Source of the DNA: an uncultured Selenomonadaceae bacterium
GTDB taxonomy: Bacteria; Bacillota; Negativicutes; Selenomonadales; Selenomonadaceae
Direction of reading: 5' to 3'
NCBI GenBank assembly: GCA_905233135.1
Contig: CAJOCQ010000007.1
Location: 29,237 to 93,236, forward strand
DNA: 64,000 nt
The translations under genes and the position numbers were made by a program. Numbering within the stretch: position 1 is the stretch's first letter; every line of letters starts with the position of its first letter. This document shows positions 1-8,190 of this stretch, piece after piece. Under the pieces are notes generated by a model, which saw only the letters and a program-made list of their open reading frames with translations, made no database searches and was not told the origin of the DNA.

Positions 1-504
1 AAGCCGAATTTATATGTTGCAAATGTTTCTGAAGACGAAGCCGCCGATTATTCCGAAAATCCGCACGTTAAAAAAGTTATCGAACTTGCGAAAAGCGAAG
101 GCGCGCAGGTTGTGGTTATCTGCGCAAAAGTTGAATCCGAAATTGCCGAACTCGACGACGAAGAGGCAAAGGAATTTTTGGCTGATATAGGATTGAAAAA
201 CAGCGGGCTTGAAAGATTAATTCACGCGGCGTTTGACTTGTTGGGGCTTATGACATTTTTAACGGCAGGTCCCGACGAGTGCCGCGCGTGGACGATAAAA
301 AAAGGTACGCCCGCAGTTAAAGCCGCAGGCAAAATTCACAGCGATATTGAACGCGGCTTTATTCGCGCAGAAATTGTAAACTACAACGATTTGGTAAAGC
401 TCGGCTCTGTTACCGCCGCCCGCGATAAGGGATTGGTTCGCCTCGAAGGCAAAGAATATATTATGCAAGACGGCGACGTTACTTACTTTAGATTTAATGT
501 ATAA
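1..504 (+). CDS. ychF: Redox-regulated ATPase YchF, C-terminal part (5' end outside window)
   Basis: The frame is open from base 1 to the stop at 502-504, so this is the last 167 residues of a gene that starts before the window. The tail carries the typical YchF/Ola1 TGS-domain ending: a segment around PDECRAWTIKKGTPA, then ERGFIRAEIV, then a close reading YIMQDGDVTYFRFNV. YchF is an Obg-related P-loop protein that hydrolyses ATP rather than GTP and binds ribosomes. The nucleotide-binding G domain lies off the window, so only the helical/TGS part can be judged. A strong terminator follows directly. Confidence 0.93.
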   Translation, partial: KPNLYVANVSEDEAADYSENPHVKKVIELAKSEGAQVVVICAKVESEIAELDDEEAKEFLADIGLKNSGLERLIHAAFDLLGLMTFLTAGPDECRAWTIKKGTPAVKAAGKIHSDIERGFIRAEIVNYNDLVKLGSVTAARDKGLVRLEGKEYIMQDGDVTYFRFNV

Positions 505-527
505 AAATTTTTTCCGCAATAAAAATT

Positions 528-580
528 GCCGTCCTGCAACTGCGACAAGTCGTAGCAGTTGCTTTTGGACGGCTTTTTTT
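528..580 (+). terminator. Rho-independent terminator of ychF
   Basis: Arms GCCGTCC (528-534) and GGACGGC (567-573) enclose an inner TGCAACTGC/GCAGTTGC stem and are followed by a run of T. It lies 24 bases after the ychF stop. Confidence 0.85.
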
Positions 581-584
581 ATTT

Positions 585-610
585 CCCTAACACCTAATCC
601 CTAACACCTA
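585..610. repeat. Short tandem phrase repeat, 2 x CCCTAACACCTA
   Basis: Two direct copies of CCCTAACACCTA separated by AT, between the ychF terminator and the end of the next gene. Similar CCCTA-rich phrases recur in other intergenic stretches of this window. Confidence 0.7.
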
Positions 611-1195
611 TTTAACGGCGTTATCAAAATCAGCTTGCGGAATCAGCGTAACCAATCCCATAATCGCCAAAATTTGTTCCAACGCAACGCGCGGCGACGC
701 CGTATTTTTTACAACAAAATTAACGTCCTTCCACTGTTCAAATTCTTTGTTGCTGTCGGCGTATTCGACATAATATTTAATTTCGTCATTGGAGCAACCC
801 GCGCGCAACATTCGTTCGATAAAAACTTCTTCGTTAATCATCAAAAAAATTGTTACCAAGTCTTGATTAATAAATTTCGTCAACTGTTTAATGCCGTCAG
901 AATTCATCATCATCATAATACTAATTTTGTGCTGTTGGTAAGAGTCTAGCACGTCAGTTTTTCGCAAGCCGAACGCGCTGCCTTGATATTGGCTGTTGAC
1001 GATTAATTTTTCTTGTTCATAAGCGTCGGGTTTCATAATGTTAAAGAGTTTGCGCTTGTAGGCGTACCTGTCGTCAAAAAATTTTGTTGTAACAGACGGG
1101 ATATAATGCAAGCCCATTGAAATAAGTTGAGAGACCATTGAGGATTTGCCCGAACTGTGCGGACCGAGAAAAGCATATACTTTATTTTGAGCCAT
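608..1195 (-). CDS. Guanylate-kinase-like P-loop protein
   Basis: A 195-residue protein with a P-loop near its N-terminus (GPHSSGKSS, residues ~11-19). It has the general build of guanylate kinase-like nucleotide kinases: an early P-loop, a basic middle (RYAYKRK) and a late hydrophobic strand. The P-loop GPHSSGKSS differs from the usual GPSGSGKST of Gmk, and the canonical GMP-binding residues are not obvious, so it may be a divergent paralogue rather than the essential Gmk. It stands alone on the minus strand, with a ribosome binding site (AGGAGA) just upstream of the ATG. Substrate and role are unknown. Confidence 0.6.
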   Translation of the reverse strand: MAQNKVYAFLGPHSSGKSSMVSQLISMGLHYIPSVTTKFFDDRYAYKRKLFNIMKPDAYEQEKLIVNSQYQGSAFGLRKTDVLDSYQQHKISIMMMMNSDGIKQLTKFINQDLVTIFLMINEEVFIERMLRAGCSNDEIKYYVEYADSNKEFEQWKDVNFVVKNTASPRVALEQILAIMGLVTLIPQADFDNAVK

Positions 1196-1260
1196 TTAAA
1201 ATCTCCTTTCAGTCGGTTTTTAGGGTTCAAGGGTTCCAGTGAAGAGGGATTTGCACTGGT

Positions 1261-1290
1261 TCCCTATATCCCTTTATCCCTATATCCCTT
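1261..1290. repeat. Short tandem phrase repeat, CCCTATAT/CCCTTTAT
   Basis: Four CCCT phrases in a row (TCCCTATATCCCTTTATCCC and so on) fill the gap before the rubrerythrin fusion and run into its stop codon. Same style as the repeats at 585, 26837 and 29249. Confidence 0.6.
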
Positions 1291-2461
1291 AATAATTTTC
1301 CGCGTTAATTTCAAAATAACTTTGCGGGTGATTGCAAACAGGGCAAATATCTGGCGCGGCAGTTCCAACAACAATATGCCCGCAATTTCTGCATTCCCAA
1401 ATTTGAACGCCCGCCTTTTTGAAGACGCTTTGCATTTCAACATTTTTCAAAAGTTTGCGGTAACGTTCTTCGTGGTGTTTTTCGATAGCGGCAACGCCCC
1501 TGAACTGTTCCGCCAATTCGGTAAAGCCTTCCTCATCGGCTTCGCGCGCCATTCTTGCATACATATCTGTCCACTCAAAATTTTCGCCTTCAGCCGCGTG
1601 CAAAAGATTTTCTTCAGTGGTTCCCAATTCGCCCAACGCCTTAAACCAAAGTTTAGCGTGTTCTTTTTCGTTTTCGGCGGTTTTCAAGAAAAGTGCTGCA
1701 ATTTGTTCGTAGCCGTTTTTCTTTGCAACGGAGGCGTAATAAGTATATTTATTGCGCGCTTGAGATTCGCCTGCAAACGCCTCGCGCAGATTCTTTTCAG
1801 TTTTTGTACCGGCAAGAGATTTTTTATCAGATTTTTTGACGGGAACAATTTTTTCAAAATCGCTTGCGGGGTGTTTACAAATCGGGCAAATAAAATCTGC
1901 GGGCAATTCTTCGCCAACGTATTCATAACCGCAAATTGTGCAACGCCAAATAGTTTTGCCGTCATCAGTTTTTCCGACGGGCGCGGGTTTCGGCTTAATA
2001 TTTTTCTGATAGTAATTGTAAGTTGTTGACGGAATGTCATTAAATTTCGCCATATCGACAACATCAGCAATAAAAATTGTATGCGTGCCTGCGTCAACCG
2101 AATTAATTACATTGCCGCTGATAAAAGAATTTGTGCCTTCGGTAATTGCAAGTGTGCCGTTTTCGGTGCGTTGAACTTTGTCGAAATTTGCGAACTTGTC
2201 AACATTTTTGCCGCTTTGAAAACCGAAATGTTTAAAGAGTTCAAAATTCGCCGCTTCGCTGATAATCGACACGGTAAATTTTTTTGACGCCGCTATTAAA
2301 TCGTGCGTGTAGTTGAGTTTGTTTACGGCGATTGAAATTCGCTCGGGATTCGCCGTAACTTGCGTAACGGTGTTAATAATGCAAGCGTTATCCTTCGTTT
2401 CATTTTTTGAACTCAAAACAAAAAGCCCGTACTGAATGTTAAATAAAACCTTGCTGTCCAT
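1289..2461 (-). CDS. Flavin reductase - rubredoxin - rubrerythrin - rubredoxin fusion protein
   Basis: A 390-residue multidomain redox protein. Residues ~1-155 match the FMN-binding flavin reductase fold (YGLFVLSS...[12 protein letters not shown]). Residues ~168-203 are a rubredoxin ([22 protein letters not shown]). Residues ~215-350 are a rubrerythrin diiron four-helix domain with [13 protein letters not shown] and [10 protein letters not shown]. Residues ~352-385 are a second rubredoxin-like module (CRNCGH...CPVC). The start MDSKV is preferred because GGAGGG sits just upstream; a longer in-frame ORF covers the promoter. The domains suggest an electron path from NAD(P)H via flavin and rubredoxin iron to a diiron peroxidase, that is, peroxide or oxygen detoxification in an anaerobe. 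The path is inferred. Confidence 0.88.
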   Translation of the reverse strand: MDSKVLFNIQYGLFVLSSKNETKDNACIINTVTQVTANPERISIAVNKLNYTHDLIAASKKFTVSIISEAANFELFKHFGFQSGKNVDKFANFDKVQRTENGTLAITEGTNSFISGNVINSVDAGTHTIFIADVVDMAKFNDIPSTTYNYYQKNIKPKPAPVGKTDDGKTIWRCTICGYEYVGEELPADFICPICKHPASDFEKIVPVKKSDKKSLAGTKTEKNLREAFAGESQARNKYTYYASVAKKNGYEQIAALFLKTAENEKEHAKLWFKALGELGTTEENLLHAAEGENFEWTDMYARMAREADEEGFTELAEQFRGVAAIEKHHEERYRKLLKNVEMQSVFKKAGVQIWECRNCGHIVVGTAAPDICPVCNHPQSYFEINAENY

Positions 2462-2501
2462 TTTTTGCCCTCCAAAAAAAATTTTTTTTACCTTTGCTGA
2501 T

Positions 2502-2530
2502 ATTATAGCGGTTTCATAATTTCTTGTAAA
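2502..2530 (-). promoter_or_regulatory. Sigma-A-type promoter for the rubrerythrin fusion
   Basis: On the minus strand a -35 TTTACA (2525-2530) and a -10 TATAAT (2502-2507) are spaced by 17 bases, about 40 bases before the start codon. No peroxide-regulator box was identified by eye. Confidence 0.65.
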
Positions 2531-2620
2531 TGTCAAGACTACCAATAAAATTTTTACTTTGATAAAATATGCAAGCCACGATATTAACTGGAAAATTTTT
2601 TAGAAAGGAGAGTTACGAAA

Positions 2621-5484
2621 ATGAAACTGAAAACGGTTATAAAGCGTTCGGGAAATCCCGTTGAGTACGACCGAGAAAAAATTTTTAATGCAATAGCCGG
2701 CGCAAATAACGACGCTACAACGGCGGCTGACAAATTGCGGCAAGCTGACATTGAAAAAGTTGCAAATGCAGTTGAACTTGAAATTTCGGAGCGCGAAAGT
2801 ATCAGCGTCGAAGAAATTCAGGACGAAGTGGAGAAGGCTTTAATGGCGAACGGCTTTTTTGATGTGGCGAAACAATTTATAGTTTACCGCCAAAAACATT
2901 CTCAACGCAGAATTGCGCAGAAAAAGTTAATGGACACTTACAAAGATATTTTCTTTGCGGATTCTGTAAGCGTTGACTTGAAACGCGATAACGCCAACAT
3001 TAACACCGATGCTTCAATGGGGATAATGTTAAAACTCGGCGCGGAAGGCGCAAAGCATTTTGTTGATAATTACGTTTTGCCTGAAGAATTTGCAACAGCA
3101 GACAAAGAAAACTGGATTCATATCCATGAAAAAGTTGTGGCGTAACGTGGCGACACGTTATGGAAAATCGGGTGAACTCAAAAATTTGAGGTGTCTTGCC
3201 GACGCTTTTTTGGCGGAATTGCAGGAAATGGCAATTTGCGGCAAGGCTGACAGGGAATGCTTTTTTAGAGAATCCTGTGCTAAGACTTTTAAAAAAAGTA
3301 AAGTTAATCGACTATCGAAAGCTGAAAAGCAAGTAGAGTAGGTTTTTGGCGAAATTCCAAATTCCGAAGTGCCCGAAGTCTCTTTGAGATTATGATATAG
3401 TCAGAATTAGGACAAAGATTTCAGTTTAATAACTTTGAATTGCTGTCAAATTGATTTGTTGAAACTTTTTCACGGCGGCTTTTCGACGGGACACGGTTTC
3501 CTGCGCGAGCCAAATTCAATTCGTTCGTATGCTTCTTTAGCGTGTATCGCAATACAAAGCAATCAAAATGATATGTTTCATAGCGGGACACTTTTGCAGT
3601 GATGCAAATGCACAAACTCTCCTTTAACCGCTTGCCGGCGGGTGTCTCCTTTTGGAGGCTAACAGGGAAGGTCAAATATTTTGTAGTGTGATAGTGTAAT
3701 AGTTTGATAGTTTTTACTATTCCACTATCCAACTATACCACTATCCAACTACAATGAACGCCGTATTTGAATAATCCTGTGCCACGTTTTTTACAAAAAC
3801 AGGTCAACAGACTAGAGAAAGGATATCGACCGCATAAGGGTTTCAGCTTTATCAACTGATTAATCGAAAATAACCGAGTATCGTAGCGGCACTATTGGCA
3901 CGCGCCGCGAAAATGGAGCGTCTCATTTTTGAACACTTGAGACGGAGATATAGTCGGCTCAGAAATTTCTGAACGGGCGGGCAAAGCATAAACGCTTTTG
4001 ATTATGCTATGGCCGAAGGCGTCAGGAAATCTTTTAAAAAAATCATAAAGGCGGAACTTTTGCGGGCTTGCGAATTTTGCGACATTACCCCCGCCGCCGA
4101 TATTGATTTTAATATTTGTACTTATTCGGAAGGTGATAATATTGCAGCCGTTGAAAATTTAACTACGGTTGTAGGTTCAAAAAAATTGGCAGAAAAAATT
4201 TATCGTCAAGCTTGCAAGGACGTTGAAGAGGAAACTCATCAAGCTATGGAGGCGTTGATTCATAATTTTAACACTTTGCACAGCCGCGCAGGAGCGCAAG
4301 TTCCCTTCAGCTCAATAAATTATGGAATGGATACAAGCGCAGAAGGACGCCTTGCAACGCGCGAAGTTCTTAACGCAATAGAAGCAGGGCTCGGCAACGG
4401 CGAAACTCCAATTTTTCCAATTTCTGTTTTCCAACTTAAAGCGGGAGTTAATTATAATGTTGGCGATAAAAATTATGATTTATTTCGGCAAGCTTGCCGC
4501 GTCAGCGCAAAAAGACTTTTCCCAAATTTTGTAAATCTTGACGCGCCGTATAATCTGCAATATTACAAACCGGGCGATTATAACAGCTACGTTGCAACGA
4601 TGGGGTGCCGTACGCGCGTTATGTCAAATGTAAACGGCGCGGAACAATCCGGCTCGCGCGGCAATTTTTCTTTCGTAACAATTAACTTGCCGAAACTTGC
4701 ACTTGAGGCGAAGGGCAGCATTGACGAATTTTTCAAGCTTTACGACAAATATATTACAATTTGCCACGATTATTTATTGTTCCGCCTTAAAACCATTGAA
4801 GAAAAGCACGTTTATAATTTCCCGTTTTTAATGGGACAAGGCGTTTGGATGGATTCAGATAAACTTAAACCAACAGATAAAATTAAGGAAGTTTTAAAGC
4901 ACGCCTCCTACTCAATCGGTTTTTGCGGGCTTGCAGAATGTTTGGTTGCGTTAATCGGCGAACATCACGGGCAAAGCGAAAAGGCTCAAGAACTCGGCTT
5001 GAAGATTGTTAAACACCTGCGCGAACGTACCGATGAATATACCAAGCTTGAAAAAAGAAATTGGACAACTTTTGGCACGCCCGCAGAATCTACCGCCGGG
5101 CAATTCCAGCGCGCCAATCGTAAACAGTACGGAATTATTAAAGGCGTCACAAGCCGCGATTATATGACTAATTCAAGTCACGTACCTGTTTACTTCCCAA
5201 TTACCGCGCATAAAAAAATTCAGATTGAGGCACCGTACCACGCCCTTTGCAACGCGGGACATATTGCATATATCGAAATGGACGGCGACCCTACAAAAAA
5301 TCTTTCGGCATTTGAAGCGATTGTCCGCGCTATGCACGACGCAAATATGGGCTATTTTTCAATCAATCATCCTGTTGACCGCGACCCTGTTTGCGGCTAC
5401 ACGGGGATTATTGCCAACGAATGCCCGCACTGTCACAGAAAGGAAATTGAGCGCGGCACTTTCCATATTGCGCGGATTTTATAA
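2621..5484 (+). CDS. nrdD: Anaerobic (class III) ribonucleotide reductase, split by two group I introns and C-terminally truncated
   Basis: Three exons: 2621-3127, 3411-3578 and 3976-5484, joining in frame to 727 residues. Exon 1 has an ATP-cone (MKLKTVIKRSGNPVEYDREK) and ends in IHIH. Exon 2 continues DKDFSLITLNCCQIDL and runs to QSNQNDMF. Exon 3 resumes GGQSINAFDYAM and holds the catalytic barrel (ATMGCRTRVMSNVNG) and the Cys region CGYTG...CPHC. NrdD makes deoxynucleotides without oxygen using a glycyl radical. Oddly, the protein ends FHIARIL, where relatives continue into an RITGYL-type radical loop; that ~25-30 residue tail is absent, and no nrdG follows. It may be inactive, or may need a part made elsewhere. 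Ribosome binding site AAAGGAG at 2603-2611. Confidence 0.88.
3128..3410 (+). ncRNA. Group I intron 1 in nrdD (283 nt)
   Basis: Conserved core elements are visible: a P-like strand AATCCTGTGCTAAGAC (3271-3286), an R-like strand with GACTAT (3310-3315) and an S-like strand with ATAGTC (3397-3402); the last two form P7. P1 pairs exon CCAU (3124-3127) with GUGG (3137-3140), giving the required U.G at the splice site. P10 pairs exon GAC (3411-3413) with GUU (3134-3136). The intron ends in G. A hairpin AACGTG-GCGA-CACGTT (3144-3159) has a GNRA loop. Excision joins IHIH to DKDFSL in frame. No endonuclease is encoded, so mobility would need help in trans. Confidence 0.87.
3579..3975 (+). ncRNA. Group I intron 2 in nrdD (~397 nt)
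   Basis: P-like strand AATCCTGTGCCACG (3773-3786), R-like GACTAGAG (3810-3817) and S-like GATATAGTC (3947-3955); GACTA/TAGTC make P7. P1 pairs UGUUU (3574-3578) with GGACA (3586-3590), with a C3579-G3585 extension. The intron ends in G3975. Excision joins QSNQNDMF to GGQSINAFDYAM; F then sits where E. coli and T4 NrdD have Y before GG. An alternative 5' site three bases later (after CAT, 3581) would give MFHGGQ. A TTTGCA-GTGA-TGCAAA hairpin lies at 3593-3608. No ORF for an endonuclease was seen. Confidence 0.83.
3679..3755. repeat. Inverted low-complexity repeat inside intron 2
   Basis: The block runs GTAGTGTGATAGTGTAATAG on the left and ACTATCCAACTATACCACTA-like phrases on the right, around a TTTTT centre. 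The arms can pair into one long imperfect stem. It lies between the P1/P2 region and the catalytic core, so it looks like an insertion into a peripheral loop. Confidence 0.7.
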
Positions 5485-5491
5485 TAATTAG

Positions 5492-5528
5492 AGACTAAGG
5501 ATTAAAAATTTTTCCTTAGTCTTTTTTT
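5492..5528 (+). terminator. Terminator after nrdD
   Basis: AGACTAAGGA and TCCTTAGTCT arms followed by seven T, only about 8 bases past the nrdD stop. It shows that transcription ends here, so no missing exon lies directly downstream on the same transcript. Confidence 0.88.
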
Positions 5529-5646
5529 GCGGCTTATTTTAGAAATTTTGCAGGGGTATACTTTTATACCAAAAATATGTTGGAGGCAACGTAGCGTTGA
5601 AATTTGACGCTTTTAAATCGGTTTTAAATGTTGAATCTTAAAAATA

Positions 5647-5675
5647 TTGACAGCGAAAATTTTTTATGATATTCT
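5647..5675 (+). promoter_or_regulatory. Promoter of the rplU operon
   Basis: TTGACA (5647-5652), 17-base spacer, TATTCT (5670-5675). Expected transcription start near 5682. Confidence 0.7.
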
Positions 5676-5681
5676 TCAACC

Positions 5682-5790
5682 CGTTACTTCATAATATTTT
5701 GCTGAAGTAAAATTTACCGCTCGAATAAGGTTCGAAATTCGGAAAGTTCCGGTGCCGAAATCGGCGAGTTCATCTTTTTTGGAGGTGTTT
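5682..5790 (+). promoter_or_regulatory. Probable L21 leader (5' UTR of rplU)
   Basis: About 110 transcribed bases lie between the promoter and rplU. They contain pairing segments such as ACTTCATAATATTTTGCTGAAGT and TTCCGGTGCCGAAATCGG. Bacillota rplU genes commonly carry an autoregulatory L21 leader here; the assignment rests on position and structure potential, not on an alignment. The stretch 5530-5646 holds nothing else I can name. Confidence 0.5.
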
Positions 5791-5796
5791 ATTTTA

Positions 5797-6108
5797 ATGT
5801 ATGCTATTATTAAAACAGGCGGCAAACAATACAAAGTTTCTGAAGGCGACGAAATTATTGTTGAAAAATTGGAAGTCGAAGAAAATTCTTCCGTAACTTT
5901 TGAGGAAGTTTTGGGGATTTTCGACGGCGAAAACGTCAAAGTCGGTAAACCCGTTATCGAAGGCGCAAAAGTTACTGCAACCGTTGTCAAAAACGGTAAA
6001 GGTCCCAAAATTCGTATCTTCAAATACAAACATAAAACAAATTACCGCCGCCGCGCAGGGCATCGCCAACCGTTTACCAAAGTTAAAATCGAAAAAATCG
6101 AGGGCTGA
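5797..6108 (+). CDS. rplU: 50S ribosomal protein L21
   Basis: A 103-residue protein beginning [20 protein letters not shown], the standard L21 start, and containing the typical [20 protein letters not shown] near its end. The start at 5797 is fixed by GGAGG at 5781; an upstream in-frame ATG at 5752 lies in the leader. It is the first gene of the conserved rplU-prp-rpmA operon. L21 binds 23S rRNA in the large subunit. Confidence 0.97.
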   Translation: MYAIIKTGGKQYKVSEGDEIIVEKLEVEENSSVTFEEVLGIFDGENVKVGKPVIEGAKVTATVVKNGKGPKIRIFKYKHKTNYRRRAGHRQPFTKVKIEKIEG

Positions 6109-6111
6109 TTT

Positions 6112-6423
6112 ATGATTAACGCGGAGATTTACAGGCACGAAGGTGGCAGAATTACCGGCTTTTTGATTGACGGGCACGCCAACACCGCACCGCACGGTCA
6201 GGATATTTACTGCGCGGGAGTTTCTACCGTTACGCAGTCCGCCTACCTTTGTATTGTCCAACATTTGAACCGCGATATTGAAGGCGAATCTTCCAGCGGG
6301 CGTTTAATGTTAAAGTTAAAAACGCCGCCCGATGATTTAACTGAAGCCGTCTTTCAAACAATGCTTATAGGTCTGCGCGAAATTGAAAAATTAGCTCCGC
6401 AAGCTCTCAAAGTTATTGAATAG
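6112..6423 (+). CDS. prp: Ribosomal-processing cysteine protease Prp
   Basis: A 103-residue YsxB/Prp-family protein. The catalytic pair is visible: His in the GHA motif (residue 22) and Cys in IYCAGVS (residue 34). Prp removes the N-terminal extension of ribosomal protein L27, which is essential in Bacillota that carry it. It lies between rplU and rpmA with a 3-base gap to rplU, and the rpmA product next door has the matching cleavage site. Confidence 0.93.
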   Translation: MINAEIYRHEGGRITGFLIDGHANTAPHGQDIYCAGVSTVTQSAYLCIVQHLNRDIEGESSSGRLMLKLKTPPDDLTEAVFQTMLIGLREIEKLAPQALKVIE

Positions 6424-6435
6424 AGGTGAATTTTA

Positions 6436-6744
6436 ATGTTGCAATTTGATTTACAACTTTTCGCACATAAAAAGGGCGTCAGCTCCACTCGTAACGGGCG
6501 CGACAGCGAATCCAAACGCTTGGGCGTCAAGGAACAAGCAGGCACCGTTGTTACTGCAGGAAGTATTTTGGTTCGTCAACGCGGCACTCATTTTCACGCA
6601 GGCTTGAATGTCGGGCGCGGTAATGATGATACTCTCTACGCAAAAATTGACGGCAAGGTTGCTTTTGAACGCAAAGGCAAATTCCAACGCAAAATCAGCG
6701 TTTATGCAGTTGAAAAACCTGCTGCAGTTTCTGTCGCAAAATAA
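6436..6744 (+). CDS. rpmA: 50S ribosomal protein L27 with cleavable N-terminal extension
   Basis: 102 residues. The N-terminus [14 protein letters not shown] is the Prp substrate form: cleavage after LQLF exposes AHKKG, the segment that reaches the peptidyl transferase centre. The body has the family pattern [16 protein letters not shown] and [21 protein letters not shown]. The ribosome binding site AGAGGTG lies 10 bases upstream. Last gene of the rplU operon; terminators follow. Confidence 0.97.
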   Translation: MLQFDLQLFAHKKGVSSTRNGRDSESKRLGVKEQAGTVVTAGSILVRQRGTHFHAGLNVGRGNDDTLYAKIDGKVAFERKGKFQRKISVYAVEKPAAVSVAK

Positions 6745-6758
6745 TTTCATAAAAATAA

Positions 6759-6815
6759 AAAAAGAACACGGCACGCTAAATTTAATTTGGCAGTTGCCGC
6801 GTTTTTTTTGCAAAT
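6759..6815 (+). terminator. Terminator after rpmA
   Basis: Imperfect stem with CGGCA and TGCCG arms near 6770-6800, then a run of eight T. Confidence 0.6.
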
Positions 6816-6821
6816 AAAAAA

Positions 6822-6854
6822 GCCCGCCGAGTTTTTCGACGGGCAATTTTTTTG
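6822..6854. terminator. Second terminator hairpin between rpmA and the RTX remnant
   Basis: GCCCG and CGGGC arms with CGA/TCG inner pairs around GTTTT, flanked by A-run on the left and T-run on the right, so it can work in both directions. Confidence 0.7.
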
Positions 6855-6942
6855 CGCCTTTCGCGCAGATTTAAATTTTATTTTTTATTTTCTCCGTAAG
6901 TTAAGAATGTTGAATCTTGCGCGAGATTTTTATTGTATAATT

Positions 6943-8040
6943 TTAAATTTCGATAACTGCGAATTTTTGTTCGGTGATTGAATCCAAATTTGTATCGTCA
7001 GTCATAAAGTTGTTATCGTAAGCAAATCGAGCGTCCCGGAATAAGTTTAAATGCTGCCGCGTTTACTTTGGTTACGTCGACATAATCTGCAAGGTCAATT
7101 TCTTTACCTTTAAAAGAACTTGTTGCAGTTAAAGTTGCGCCCTTGACAGAAATACTTTCGTCATTTGCAAAAATTCGCCGTCGGAATCAATAACGTTAAT
7201 TTGTTTGTATTTTCCGCCTTTGACAGTGATAAAGCAGTTGGAAGTTTACAAAATAATATCAGAACCTGAAATTGAAGAGTCGGCAATTTCGCCGTTGCTG
7301 ATTTGAATTTTATCTGCGCCGGGCGTGTAGTCGGTAATATAATAGCCGTTTGCAATGTGAACCAAAATATTATTGCCCGCGTCGCCCGTCAAGGTATCAT
7401 TGCATAGCCGCTTGAAATTGCATCGTTACCAATATTGCCTGAAACAGTATTTGTGCCTTTGCCCGCGCTGATTGAATTTACCGCCGTGTTGACGATAATC
7501 ATAATGTCATTTGTAACGGCGGAGGCATTAACTTTCGTAACTGTTGAAGAATAGCTCTTCAAGTCAATCATATTGTCATCAAAATTTTTGTCAGCTGTCA
7601 AAACTGCACCGTTAATTGTTAGGCGGCCGTTGAGTTGTAACATTTTTGCTTGAGGCTTTGTTACTGTTTGAAATAGTTCCTTCCATATTGTTTGAATTTG
7701 CGGCAGAGGCATTTTCTGAAGCTTGTTTGGCAAGATAGCGCAGGAACATATAATCAAGCTGCCGTTTTCGGGAACGATTGAATTTGCAGTTTTAGTGGCA
7801 GTGTCGCTCGCGTCCGCGCCGCTGATTGTGCCCGTATCTTAAATTAATTTCGCAGTAATTGGTTAAGAAATTACTTGCACCGTCTGTATTTGACAATCAA
7901 GAATCATTTGATAAATAACCGCTTAAAGTATCGTTGCAGCCGCCGTAACTTGTGCAGTGATACCGCCTGTTGTTGATTGTATCATTGCCCGAAGTCAAAT
8001 ACGTTGCCAAATGTTGAATTTCAAAATTTAACGCCTGCAT
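6943..8040 (-). pseudogene. Remnant of an RTX/haemolysin-type repeat protein
   Basis: Read on the minus strand, fragments in several frames resemble the big RTX protein at 47.6-58 kb. The 3' end encodes NNFMTDDTNLDSITEQKF, close to NNFMTDENNLDDITEAKY at the end of the large protein, and the two DNA stretches share a near-identical block (6997-7035 against 47698-47737). The middle has GNDAISSG and GTNTVSGNIGND. The 5' end starts MQALNFEIQHLATYLTSGND. Frameshifts and stops break it throughout, so it cannot make one protein. The longest open piece is 7389-7757. It is likely a decayed, shortened paralogue. Confidence 0.75.
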
Positions 8041-8150
8041 CTCAAACGCTCTTTTCAAAAAATAACAAAATTAACTTTTCCGAAATATTCTTGGAAATTT
8101 TAACATTTGCAAATTGGCGCGTCAATTTTTCTAATTAAATTTTCAGAAAC

Positions 8151-8179
8151 AAAAAAGCTCGACCTTTCAGCCGAGCTTA
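8151..8179 (-). terminator. Terminator of leuCD
   Basis: AAGCTCG and CGAGCTT arms with a T-run on the minus strand, just past the leuD stop. Confidence 0.8.
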
Positions 8180-8190
8180 CAAAAAATTTT

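Noticed and set aside
3060..3341. Plus-strand ORF of 93 codons across the exon 1/intron 1 border, possible homing endonuclease.
   Set aside because: No GIY-YIG, LAGLIDADG or HNH motif; the second half is the intron core in another frame.
3421..3732. Minus-strand ORF of 103 codons inside the nrdD gap.
   Set aside because: It is the antisense shadow of nrdD exon 2 and the intron 2 start; the plus strand encodes a conserved NrdD segment in frame with both flanks.
2621..5484. Reading nrdD as two genes or as a single pseudogene with random insertions.
   Set aside because: Exon 2 is intact and in frame, and both inserts have group I core pairing and splice-site pairs; random insertions would not give this.
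5540..5640. GGTATACTTTTATACC hairpin and GGAGGCAACGTAGCG as a riboswitch or small gene.
   Set aside because: Short palindrome without further conserved pairing, no ORF with sense, and it lies upstream of the rplU promoter.
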